64,000 nucleotides of DNA, taken from contig JAFSEY010000004.1 in assembly GCA_017435485.1 (NCBI GenBank), positions 62,001 through 126,000 on the forward strand, given 5' to 3'. Source of the stretch: Bacilli bacterium. GTDB taxonomy: Bacteria > Bacillota_I > Bacilli_A > RF39 > UBA660. Numbering within the stretch: the stretch's first letter is position 1; every line of letters begins with the position of its first letter. Below the pieces are notes generated by a model, which saw only the letters and a program-made list of their open reading frames with translations, made no database searches and was not told the origin of the DNA. The translations under genes and the position numbers were made by a program. Shown one piece after another: positions 44,886 to 52,755 of this stretch.

Positions 44886-46097
44886 ATGAAATTAGAAAAC
44901 AAGTATATTGAATTACTATTAAAAAAATGTATTTATTCTAAAAGTAAGTCATTATTTATTTCATACGATAAATGTAATATTGATTTTATAAACAAATTAA
45001 TTATTAAAGCTAAAGAATATGGTTTTAAAAATATCTATAAGGATGAAAATGATATAACTTTGGAATTAGAACTTTTAGAGAATTTATCTATTGAAGAAAT
45101 AAAAAATCATCCGTATTTTAAAAGAGAAACTTGGGATAAAGCGATAGAAGAACAATGTGTGTTTTTATTATCTTCAACTTCTTTTCCTAATTATTTTAAA
45201 AATGTAGAACCAACAAAATTAATGGCAGCTAGGGAAGCAAAGGCTTTAACTCAGGCTAAGTATCTTGAAAATGTTATGAATGATAATATTTCGTGGACTA
45301 TTTTTGGACTTCCTAATAAAATCTGGGCTGAACAATTATTTCCAGATGATGATAAGGCATTTGAAAAGTTAGAGAATCTTATTTATTCTTTTTGTATGCT
45401 TGATGACGAAAATCCTGTTGCTGTATGGAATCAATATATAAATACGGAAACTCTAAAAGCTACTTATTTAAATAATTTAAATATCAAAGAAATAATATTT
45501 CAAAATAGTCTAGGAACAAATTTAACTTTAGGTCTTGTTGATAACTATATTTTTAGATCATTAGAAAATAATCATTGTATAGAGAACATGCCTACTTATT
45601 CGATATGGACTTCTCCTCATAAATATATTGCTGATGGTATTGTGTATGGAAGTATGCCGATAAATTATAAGGGGTGTTATATAAATAATTATTGGTTTAA
45701 GTTCTCCAAGGGAAAAGTTATTGATTATGATGCTCGGGAAGGAAAACAATATCTAGATAGCTTTTTTTCAAAGGGAGATTCTTATAAACGTTTGGGGGAA
45801 ATAGCTTTGATTGATATTAATTCTCAAGTTGCTAAAACAAAATTAGTTTATAATAATACTTTGTTAGATGAAAATATTTCGACTCATTTAGCTTTTGGCA
45901 GCGCTTATCAAAATACATTAAAAAATGGTACTAGAATGAGTGGTGAACAGCTTAATAAAGCAGGCTGTAATGTTTGCGAAGAACATATGGATTTTAATAT
46001 AGGAACAGAAGATTTAAAAATAATTGTTAAAACTTATGATGGAAAAGAAATAACTATTTTTAAAAATGGTAATTTTGATTATAGTTTAATAAAGTGA
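44886..46097 (+). CDS. M29-type aminopeptidase-like protein lacking one metal ligand
   Basis: A 403-residue protein aligning with M29 (AmpS/PepS) peptidases. Conserved landmarks: LGEIALID (E305), ENISTHLAFGSAY (H334, Y341) and EEHMDFNIGT (H367, D369). These correspond, from memory, to AmpS E319, H348, Y355, H381 and D383. The remaining ligand, in the N-x-P-T-E-E motif, is replaced: residues 234-239 read NMPTYS, so the Glu is Ser239. One or both metals may bind poorly, so activity is uncertain. GGTGAG precedes the start, and an extended -10 TGTTAAAAT lies at 44851-44859. Confidence 0.85.
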   Translation: MKLENKYIELLLKKCIYSKSKSLFISYDKCNIDFINKLIIKAKEYGFKNIYKDENDITLELELLENLSIEEIKNHPYFKRETWDKAIEEQCVFLLSSTSFPNYFKNVEPTKLMAAREAKALTQAKYLENVMNDNISWTIFGLPNKIWAEQLFPDDDKAFEKLENLIYSFCMLDDENPVAVWNQYINTETLKATYLNNLNIKEIIFQNSLGTNLTLGLVDNYIFRSLENNHCIENMPTYSIWTSPHKYIADGIVYGSMPINYKGCYINNYWFKFSKGKVIDYDAREGKQYLDSFFSKGDSYKRLGEIALIDINSQVAKTKLVYNNTLLDENISTHLAFGSAYQNTLKNGTRMSGEQLNKAGCNVCEEHMDFNIGTEDLKIIVKTYDGKEITIFKNGNFDYSLIK

Positions 46098-46118
46098 TAT
46101 GCTGGCTAGTATTTTTTC

Positions 46119-46146
46119 TTGTGTTTTAAGATTAATACTGTATAAT
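46119..46146 (+). promoter_or_regulatory. Promoter of the gene pair at 46176-47566
   Basis: -35 TTGTGT (46119-46124), a 16-bp spacer and -10 TATAAT (46141-46146). Confidence 0.5.
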
Positions 46147-46175
46147 AAAGTCAATATAATTTAAGAGGTGATACT

Positions 46176-46859
46176 ATGTCTATTATTATTCCTTATGATG
46201 AAAAATTGGCAAATTCAGCTGGGGGGTTTATAACTTCTCAAGGAAAAATAATTTATACTGGTTTTAGTTGTCACGAAGGAGAAGCAGCTAGAATTTGTAA
46301 GGGTAGTTGTTATGATAGCATTAGTAATTTTTTATATAGAAATAAAACTAATCAACTATATTATCCTGGAGAATTAAATGAAGTTTTAAAAGAATATGGA
46401 GTTACCCGTGTTGAAGATTTAGATAAATATGCAACTTCTGAATTATCAAAGGAAGAATTAATTGCTTTTAAAAAATGGGCTAAATTAGTAATAGAAGATG
46501 ATAGTTTTGAAGTTTTTTTTCAGGAAATGTATAGTGGATTTCTACATAGATTTTTACGCTGGGATATATTTGAAACTATTAGAAGACGTGTTATTACAAC
46601 TACAAGCCCTTTTTATCATACAAAATATTTTGAATGGTTAGTAATGGGTTATAGAGTAGATCAAGTATGTTTCTTTAAATTTAATGATAAAGGTGAAGTA
46701 GAAGTTGTAGATCCATCACATGAAAAAGCTCCAGGATGGATTCATGACTTTCATGAAGATGAAAGATATAGAGAAACTTTTAATAGAATAGAAAAAGAAA
46801 ATTGGTCACGAGTTAGAAGATTAGAATATTTAGAGGAGTATAAAGAAACAAGAAAATAG
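46176..46859 (+). CDS. Hypothetical protein, 227 aa
   Basis: Not recognised. It is soluble, without a signal peptide. The middle has FHEGEAARICKGSCYD-like cysteine content (residues 30-45: SCHEGEAARICKGSCYDSI), and the C-terminal half is strongly charged with RRRVITTTSPFYHTKYFEW. AGAGGTGAT precedes the ATG. The next gene starts eight bases after its stop, so the two are a translation-linked pair. No function is proposed. Confidence 0.65.
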   Translation: MSIIIPYDEKLANSAGGFITSQGKIIYTGFSCHEGEAARICKGSCYDSISNFLYRNKTNQLYYPGELNEVLKEYGVTRVEDLDKYATSELSKEELIAFKKWAKLVIEDDSFEVFFQEMYSGFLHRFLRWDIFETIRRRVITTTSPFYHTKYFEWLVMGYRVDQVCFFKFNDKGEVEVVDPSHEKAPGWIHDFHEDERYRETFNRIEKENWSRVRRLEYLEEYKETRK

Positions 46860-46867
46860 GTGTGGTT

Positions 46868-47566
46868 ATGGATAATATTAATTATAAAGTAAACAGAGAT
46901 GAAATTTATGTAGGGTTACTATGTAATACAAAAAAGGATGCTATTACCGTATATCCAGATGGGTTATATGATTTTGAAATGTCAGATGAAGAAGATATAT
47001 ATCATTCTTTTGATAATCAACAATTTCTGTTTAAAAGAAAATCACATCTTTGTTATAACAATGGTTGTTTTACTTATGAAGACTTTGTGAGGACTATGCT
47101 TTTCGTTTTAGATGAAAACAAATGTGCAAATGATTTATTGTATGATTCTCCTCATTATCCAATTTTTAATATCAGCGATGATGAATTATGTATGCAAGAA
47201 ACAATAAGTTTAAAACATGATGTGTTTGAAATGGGGAGATTATTAAAACATTTTGACTATCCAGAACAATTAGGTTTTTTTGATATAGTTAAAATTAAGG
47301 AATTCTTTTTTGGGGATTTTTCTTTAAATAATTGTAATTTGTTTGGTATATATGAGACCGGTCCTGATCATTCTGGGGCAGAAACTTATGATTCTTTTGG
47401 CAAGCATCGTACTTTTAATGATAGTAGACGCGATGGAATATTACCAACTTGTTATTTTGAAATGTTTTGGGAAACAAGAAATTGTGGAAAAAGAAATGAA
47501 ATAGGTCTTTGTGATAGATTTGTGCCAAATGTTTTAGAAGGACCAATAAGAAAATTAGAACTTTAA
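46868..47566 (+). CDS. Hypothetical protein, 232 aa
   Basis: Not recognised. The start is ATG 46868 after AGGTGTGG; a GTG at 46862 is inside the ribosome site. It is acidic and soluble, with SDEEDIYHSFDNQQFLF near the start and FGIYETGPDHSGAETYDSFG (about residues 160-179) as its most distinctive stretch. It is paired with the preceding unknown gene and probably cotranscribed. No function is proposed. Confidence 0.65.
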   Translation: MDNINYKVNRDEIYVGLLCNTKKDAITVYPDGLYDFEMSDEEDIYHSFDNQQFLFKRKSHLCYNNGCFTYEDFVRTMLFVLDENKCANDLLYDSPHYPIFNISDDELCMQETISLKHDVFEMGRLLKHFDYPEQLGFFDIVKIKEFFFGDFSLNNCNLFGIYETGPDHSGAETYDSFGKHRTFNDSRRDGILPTCYFEMFWETRNCGKRNEIGLCDRFVPNVLEGPIRKLEL

Positions 47567-47638
47567 AATTAGTCTGTAAAAGATTAATTTTTTTATGTTA
47601 TTTTTATTGGTAATATTGCATATACTAATATAAAATAG

Positions 47639-47667
47639 TTGACGTACACAAAAATGTACATTATAAT
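47639..47667 (+). promoter_or_regulatory. Promoter and operator of the YefM-YoeB operon
   Basis: -35 TTGACG (47639-47644), a 17-bp spacer and -10 TATAAT (47662-47667). The spacer holds an inverted repeat, GTACA (47644-47648) and TGTAC (47655-47659), a likely binding site for the antitoxin or antitoxin-toxin complex (inference). Confidence 0.7.
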
Positions 47668-47686
47668 GTTTGTGAGGTGATAAAAG

Positions 47687-47944
47687 ATGGGTACTATTAA
47701 CATAACAAATGCTAGAAAAAATCTTTTTCAATTAGTTGCAGATGTAAATGTAGGTTTTAACCCAATCACTATTGTAAATAATAAGGGAAAGAATGCAGTA
47801 TTAATCTCTGAAGATGAATGGAAAAATATTGAAGAGACATTATATTTATCAAGTATTCTAGGTTTAGTTGATAATATAAATTCCATAAAAAATAATGAAA
47901 ATTGGGATGAGGCTAGGGAGTTTAATGCTGATGAAGAATGGTAA
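47687..47944 (+). CDS. yefM: YefM/Phd-family antitoxin
   Basis: An 85-residue antitoxin. The N-terminal part INITNARKNLFQLVADV is the Phd/YefM DNA-binding and dimerisation segment, followed by PITIVNNKGKNAVLISEDEW typical of the family. The acidic C-terminus (NWDEAREFNADEEW) would bind and block the toxin. GTGAGGTGAT precedes the start. The toxin gene overlaps its end by 14 bases. It probably represses its own promoter at the TGTAC palindrome between -35 and -10. Confidence 0.92.
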   Translation: MGTINITNARKNLFQLVADVNVGFNPITIVNNKGKNAVLISEDEWKNIEETLYLSSILGLVDNINSIKNNENWDEAREFNADEEW

Positions 47945-48209
47945 TAATTATAAAATTAAATTCTCTAAGCAGGCTGAAAAAGATAAATTAAAATTAAAAA
48001 ATGCTGGTTTAGAAAAGGCTTGTAAAAATATTTTGATATTAATGCAAGATAATCCTTTTTGTTATCCTCCTTCATATGAGAAATTGGTTGGAGATTTGAA
48101 TGGTTTGTATTCGAGAAGGATAAATAGGCAACATCGTATTGTATATGAAGTATTAGAAGAAAACAAAGAAATTCATATAATAAGAATGTGGACTCATTAC
48201 GATTTATGA
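47931..48209 (+). CDS. yoeB: YoeB/Txe-family mRNA endoribonuclease toxin
   Basis: A 92-residue toxin that cleaves mRNA at the ribosome. The core NPFCYPPSYEKLVGDLNG and YSRRINRQHRIVYEV is close to the family consensus. Catalytic-type residues are present: E50 (PPSYE), the SRRIN arginines near 62 and the terminal H89 (MWTHYDL). The start at 47931 is inside the end of yefM, so translation is coupled. The stop overlaps the start of the pentapeptide protein gene by four bases. All key residues look intact, so it should be active. Confidence 0.93.
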   Translation: MKNGNNYKIKFSKQAEKDKLKLKNAGLEKACKNILILMQDNPFCYPPSYEKLVGDLNGLYSRRINRQHRIVYEVLEENKEIHIIRMWTHYDL

Positions 48210-48838
48210 AAACGATAATAAATAATCCAAAAATAAAGCAAGTTACGGATAGCGCTTTTACTAAATTAATGGATGAAAATGATTTTAATAATTTTAGATT
48301 TAATAAAAATGTTGATGAAAAAATTATTATTAAAGATATTACAATTGATAGTTGTATTTTTGAAAAAATTAATTTTTCTAATATAGAACTTATCGATATA
48401 GATTTAATAGATGTTATATTTGATGGTTGTGATTTATCAAATAAGTGTTTTGATAATAAATTATTAAAGAGAGTTATATTTAATAATTGTAAAATGTTAA
48501 ATACTTCTTTTGTGGGTGCTTCATTAAAAGATGTTCAATTTAATAATAGTAATGCAAAGTATTTAAATTTTTCAAATTCTAAAATCAGTAATACTTCTTT
48601 TAAAGATACTAATCTAGCAGAATCAACCTTTATGGAAGTAGATATAAAAAATTTTTTATTTGATAATGTTAATTTATCTAAAGCTGAATTTATAAAAACG
48701 AATCTATCTGGAATTGATTTTTCAGCATCAGATATAACAGGAACTATTTTTGATTTATATTCTTTAAAAGGAATTATTGTAGATAGTGTTCAAAGTCAAA
48801 ATTTAGTAGGAATGTTAGGGGTTCAAGTTAAAGATTAA
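48206..48838 (+). CDS. Pentapeptide-repeat protein coupled to YoeB
   Basis: About 210 residues of right-handed beta-helix repeats (A/S/N-x-L/F pattern) from about residue 40 to 180, for example CIFEKINFSNIELIDIDL, NLNFSNSKISNTSFKDTNL-like rows, then a C-terminal cap VDSVQSQNLVGMLGVQV. Such proteins often mimic DNA or bind gyrase-like partners (Qnr, MfpA), but many have no known role. ATG 48206 lies within the toxin stop region (ATGA overlap), so it is the third gene of the toxin-antitoxin operon. That arrangement is uncommon. Its contribution is unknown. Confidence 0.82.
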   Translation: MKTIINNPKIKQVTDSAFTKLMDENDFNNFRFNKNVDEKIIIKDITIDSCIFEKINFSNIELIDIDLIDVIFDGCDLSNKCFDNKLLKRVIFNNCKMLNTSFVGASLKDVQFNNSNAKYLNFSNSKISNTSFKDTNLAESTFMEVDIKNFLFDNVNLSKAEFIKTNLSGIDFSASDITGTIFDLYSLKGIIVDSVQSQNLVGMLGVQVKD

Positions 48839-48845
48839 CAAATTA

Positions 48846-48874
48846 TTAACATTTTAAATTGAATATGTTAAAAT
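48846..48874 (+). promoter_or_regulatory. Promoter of the first Nudix gene
   Basis: -35 TTAACA (48846-48851), a 17-bp spacer, and -10 TAAAAT (48869-48874) with extended TGT before it. Confidence 0.55.
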
Positions 48875-48906
48875 GAGATAGTAAATATTTGAAGGGGATG
48901 AGATGA

Positions 48907-49455
48907 ATGAAAGAAGAATTAATTGATGTTTTAGACGAAAATGGTATTAAAACTGGCGAAATATTACCAAGAAGTGTTGTGCACAAACAAGGATTATGGC
49001 ATAGAATCATTGTTGTTGCTATTGTTAATGAGAAAAATGAAATATTAATGCAACAGAGAAGCAATAATAAGGATAAGAATCCTGGAAAATGGGATATTTC
49101 TGTAACAGGTCATCTTTCAGCTGGTCAAGATTCGTTAACAGCAGCAACAAGAGAAATAAGCGAGGAAGTTAGTGTAAGTCTTGGTTATAGTGTAGAAGTA
49201 AAAGATTTTAGATTTATGTTTTCGTATCGAAAAGAAGAACAAGTTAGTAATGACCATTATGATCGTCAGTACTATGATTTCTTTATTTTAAGACAAAAAG
49301 GTTTATCTGCGGATAATATCAGATTTCAAGCAAGTGAAGTTCAAGCGATTAAATTTGTAAATATTTCAGAACTTAATGAGATGAGAGAACAAGGAGTTTT
49401 AGTTCCAAGAGATGAATGTTATGATGAATTAGCTAATTATTTATTTAGAATGTAA
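48907..49455 (+). CDS. Nudix hydrolase (IPP-isomerase-like YfcD group)
   Basis: A 182-residue Nudix-fold protein. The opening LDENGIKTGEILPRSVVHKQ and GLWHRIIVVAIV match the isopentenyl-diphosphate isomerase-like branch of Nudix proteins. The Nudix box is GHLSAGQDSLTAATREISEE (residues 66-85), with the first conserved Glu replaced by Gln but the REIxEE metal site intact. Substrate is not predicted; members cleave nucleoside diphosphate derivatives or isomerise IPP. GGGGATGAG lies upstream. A terminator follows, and a paralogue comes next. Confidence 0.88.
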   Translation: MKEELIDVLDENGIKTGEILPRSVVHKQGLWHRIIVVAIVNEKNEILMQQRSNNKDKNPGKWDISVTGHLSAGQDSLTAATREISEEVSVSLGYSVEVKDFRFMFSYRKEEQVSNDHYDRQYYDFFILRQKGLSADNIRFQASEVQAIKFVNISELNEMREQGVLVPRDECYDELANYLFRM

Positions 49456-49471
49456 TTAGTTAAATAACAAG

Positions 49472-49500
49472 TAATTAACTTTAATGGTTAATTATTTTTT
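49472..49500 (+). terminator. Terminator between the two Nudix genes
   Basis: Stem TAATTAAC (49472-49479) and GTTAATTA (49487-49494), then T run. Confidence 0.75.
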
Positions 49501-49537
49501 TTATTTATGTTAAAATTTAATAAGAGAAGGTGAAGAT

Positions 49538-50158
49538 ATGGAGTACTTGGATGTTTATGATGAGAATGGAATTTATGTAGGAAAAGAAACGAGAGATATG
49601 GTACATACTAAGGCTTTGTGGCATAATACAGTTCATTGTTGGTTATATGATTCTATGGGTAATGTTTATTTTCAAATCCGCAAAGATGAAGGAACCTTTT
49701 ATACAACTGCATCCGGTCATATTTTAGCGGGAGAATCAATAAAAGAAGGATTTGGAAGAGAAATAAAAGAAGAAATTGGAATAGATATTGATTATGAAAA
49801 AGCTGTTTTAGTTAATGTAAATAAATTTGTGATGGATAAAGTAAAAAAAGATGGGAGTATTTTTAAAGATAGAGCTTTTGCTAATGTTTATGTTTGTTTA
49901 TATGATGGAAATGATAAAAACTTTAATTTTGATATAAATGAAGTTGATGGACTTATTAAAGTAAATGCTTTAGAAACATCAGAGTTATTAAATGGAAAAA
50001 TTAATAACATAGTTGGTAAAGAAATAAAAAGGGAAAATGATAAAATAATAGAAAAAGAAAGAGTAATTTATTTAACTGATTTTTTAGTTTGTGCTGGAGA
50101 AATAGCTTCAGAAAAATATGGCGCTATATTAGAAAAAGTAATATCTTTAACTAACTGA
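49538..50158 (+). CDS. Second Nudix hydrolase, paralogue of the first
   Basis: A 206-residue Nudix protein with the same layout as its neighbour: LDVYDENGIYVGKETRDMVH, then ALWHNTVHCWLYD, and a full Nudix box GHILAGESIKEGFGREIKEE (residues 67-86) with the first Glu present. The C-terminal 60 residues are different and more charged. GAAGGTGA precedes the start. An extended -10 TGTTAAAAT is at 49508-49516. The tandem pair looks like an old duplication with substrate divergence (inference). Confidence 0.88.
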   Translation: MEYLDVYDENGIYVGKETRDMVHTKALWHNTVHCWLYDSMGNVYFQIRKDEGTFYTTASGHILAGESIKEGFGREIKEEIGIDIDYEKAVLVNVNKFVMDKVKKDGSIFKDRAFANVYVCLYDGNDKNFNFDINEVDGLIKVNALETSELLNGKINNIVGKEIKRENDKIIEKERVIYLTDFLVCAGEIASEKYGAILEKVISLTN

Positions 50159-50188
50159 TTATTTTTGAATATTAAAAATCAGTTTTTA
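50153..50188 (+). terminator. Terminator after the second Nudix gene
   Basis: AACTGATT (50153-50160) pairs with AATCAGTT (50177-50184); T residues follow. Confidence 0.65.
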
Positions 50189-50274
50189 ATTTTATTATGT
50201 TATAAACTTATAAGTAGATAAAAATATAATTATTTTGTTATTATTATAGCGCATTAATAGTTGTGGTGATTAGG

Positions 50275-52032
50275 ATGATTAAAGAAAATTTAATAATTAT
50301 TAGAGATTTTTTTAAATTAGTTAAAGGTAATAAAAAATGGATATGTATGTTATTTTTTGCTTCTATTATGGGCCATATATCTAGTTTATTAATTCCTGTA
50401 TTTACATCAAATATCGTGTATGAAGTAACGGAAACAAATGCTTCTGGGACTTATCTAAATATTGGACTTCTTGCTATAACTTATATATCTTATAACTTAT
50501 TTTGGTATCTAAACTATTTATCTTATTCTCATAATTTTCAATATAGTTATAAAAATTTAAGATCAAGAATTATTGATAAGATTTATACTTTTGATAGTGA
50601 TTTTACTAATAAACTGTCTAAAGGAGCTATTTTAAATACTATTAATTCTGATACAGGTAGCTTATCGGAAATGATTGATCAAATATGTGAAATAATGGTC
50701 GTATTTGTAAAAGTTATTATTATGATTATTGTTTTTCTGAAAACTAATATTCTTATTGGGTTATTAGTTATTGGTTTAGAATATTTTTATATTAAATCAT
50801 TTGATTATTGTAATTTAGGAAGTACTAAGTATTTAAGAGGACAACAAAAGTATCGAGATAAATTAACTGATAATTTATCACAGATATTAAATGGTTTGGC
50901 AGAAATAAAAGTATTTAATATCTATGATAAAATAAAGCATAATTTTAATGTGTTAGCTAACAAATGGGCTGAACAATATATGTCTCGTCGAAAATATATT
51001 AATATTAGAGCTTGTCTTTTGCCGTTTATAATCCATTTTGGGAAGATAGTTTTATATTTAATATTAGTTTATTTAGTTTTAAAAGGAAAATATAATGTTA
51101 GTTTGTTAGTTTTATTAATTACTTATTTTGAAAATATTATGACTAATACGAAAGATTTAATGAATTATTCTCGTCAGATTAGAGAATGGTCAATTTCAAT
51201 TACGAGAATTAATAAAATATTAAATTATACTAGTGCAGAACAAATTACTTTTGGAGAAGATGAAACAAATAATATAAGTGGATTAGTCGAATTTAAAAAT
51301 GTTTCTTTTGGCTATAAAAGTAGAAATAAAGGATTTGTGAAAAACATCAGCTTTAAAGCTGAACCTAATCAAATAACCACTTTAGTTGGTCATAGTGGTA
51401 GTGGAAAAACAACTTTAATTAATTTATTGCTCCGAAAATATAAATTAGATGAAGGTAGTATATTAATAGATGATATAAATATTTATGATTTTACAAATAA
51501 TGTTTTTGCCAAAAATATTGTAGGAGTAAATCAAGTGCCATTTATCTTTAATATGAGTATTAAGAAAAATTTAGGGTTAATTGATCCAAACGTGGAAAAT
51601 CAGATAGAGGCTTGTAAAAGAGTAGGAATACATGATTACATTATGACTTTACCTAAAGGATATGATACTATTTTAAGTGAAAATGCTACTAATTTTTCTG
51701 GTGGTCAAAGACAATTGTTGGCTATAGCACGAACGCTGCTTTCAAAAGCTGAAATATTAGTATTTGATGAAGTAACAAGTTCACTTGATCCTATACTAGT
51801 AGAAAAGATAAAAGGAATTTTTGAGGATTTAAAACAAGATCATACAATCATTGTTATTACTCATAAAAAAGATGTAATGAAAATGGCTGATAAATTAATT
51901 GTTTTAAATAAAGGAGAACTTGTTGGGATAGGTAGCCATGAAAATTTAATGAAAACAAATGAATATTATATAGATATTCAAACTCATAATTATTCAAGTT
52001 CAAATAAAAATATGGAGGATGAGGTTAAATGA
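50275..52032 (+). CDS. ABC exporter half-transporter (TMD-NBD fusion)
   Basis: A 585-residue exporter-type half-transporter. About six membrane helices fill residues 15-310, then the nucleotide-binding domain: Walker A GHSGSGKTT near 370, signature NFSGGQRQ near 475, Walker B ILVFDEVTSS near 500, and the switch histidine in VITHKK. It must dimerise. The MsbA/LmrA-like layout cannot tell lipid, drug or peptide substrates. ATG 50275 follows GGTGAT; a GTG at 50263 is in frame but less likely. The stop overlaps the next gene (ATGA), a cell-wall peptidase, which suggests a linked envelope or peptide function. Confidence 0.92.
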   Translation: MIKENLIIIRDFFKLVKGNKKWICMLFFASIMGHISSLLIPVFTSNIVYEVTETNASGTYLNIGLLAITYISYNLFWYLNYLSYSHNFQYSYKNLRSRIIDKIYTFDSDFTNKLSKGAILNTINSDTGSLSEMIDQICEIMVVFVKVIIMIIVFLKTNILIGLLVIGLEYFYIKSFDYCNLGSTKYLRGQQKYRDKLTDNLSQILNGLAEIKVFNIYDKIKHNFNVLANKWAEQYMSRRKYINIRACLLPFIIHFGKIVLYLILVYLVLKGKYNVSLLVLLITYFENIMTNTKDLMNYSRQIREWSISITRINKILNYTSAEQITFGEDETNNISGLVEFKNVSFGYKSRNKGFVKNISFKAEPNQITTLVGHSGSGKTTLINLLLRKYKLDEGSILIDDINIYDFTNNVFAKNIVGVNQVPFIFNMSIKKNLGLIDPNVENQIEACKRVGIHDYIMTLPKGYDTILSENATNFSGGQRQLLAIARTLLSKAEILVFDEVTSSLDPILVEKIKGIFEDLKQDHTIIVITHKKDVMKMADKLIVLNKGELVGIGSHENLMKTNEYYIDIQTHNYSSSNKNMEDEVK

Positions 52033-52607
52033 TGAAATATGATATGTTAGTAAATAAAGAAAATCCTTTGTCAAACGATTATGTTCCAGAAGGTTTAGTG
52101 GAATATCCTGAATATAATGGTCCTAAGATCGATCCTACGCATAAAACGTTAGTGGAAAAAGAAACCTTAGAAGCTTTTTGGGAGTTGCAAGCTGCTGCTA
52201 AAGCTGATGGTTATCATATTATTATTGATTCGGCTTATCGTAGTTATGATTATCAAGTAAAAGTTTTAAATCATTGGCTAGAAAAAGAAGGAGAAAAAGC
52301 TTATACTTTTGTAGCTATGCCAGGAACAAGCGAGCATCAAACTGGTCTTGCTTTTGATATAGCCTTATATCGTAATGGAGAATATACTGATGATCTTAAT
52401 GAAAAAATGCCAGAGATTTTGTGGATGAATGAAAATGCTTGGCGTTTTGGCTTTATTTTAAGGTATCCAAAAGGAACACAGGATATTACGGGTTTTAAAT
52501 ATGAATATTGGCATTTTAGGTATGTTGGAAGAGAAGTGGCATTAATGATGCATGATGATGGAATAGTTACCTTAGAAGAATATCATCAAAGAAAAAGAAG
52601 TAGATGA
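52029..52607 (+). CDS. VanY-type M15 peptidase without signal peptide
   Basis: A 192-residue zinc carboxypeptidase of the D-Ala-D-Ala/LD-carboxypeptidase family (M15B). The zinc motif GTSEHQTGLAFDIAL (SxHxxGxAxD) lies near residue 98-112, and the catalytic-base and third-ligand motif EYWHFRYVG near 155-165. The substrate-binding YRSYDYQ is near 74. No N-terminal signal or anchor is visible: the protein starts MMKYDMLVNKENPLSND. It overlaps the ABC exporter by four bases, so translation is coupled. It could act on imported wall peptides inside the cell (inference). Confidence 0.9.
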   Translation: MMKYDMLVNKENPLSNDYVPEGLVEYPEYNGPKIDPTHKTLVEKETLEAFWELQAAAKADGYHIIIDSAYRSYDYQVKVLNHWLEKEGEKAYTFVAMPGTSEHQTGLAFDIALYRNGEYTDDLNEKMPEILWMNENAWRFGFILRYPKGTQDITGFKYEYWHFRYVGREVALMMHDDGIVTLEEYHQRKRSR

Positions 52608-52640
52608 TAAGGTATATTTAAAAATTTTTAATAAATACTA

Positions 52641-52668
52641 AAAAAGAATAATCTATTATTCTTTTTTT
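52641..52668 (+). terminator. Terminator of the ABC-peptidase operon
   Basis: AAAGAATAAT pairs with ATTATTCTTT (52643-52664) around a two-base centre, followed by T residues. Confidence 0.75.
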
Positions 52669-52755
52669 TATGTAAACAATAAAATATTAAGTTTTATTTT
52701 CCTTGAGTTTTTATTGTTGATAAATTATAATAATTTTAGAATAGAAGGGTGCTAT

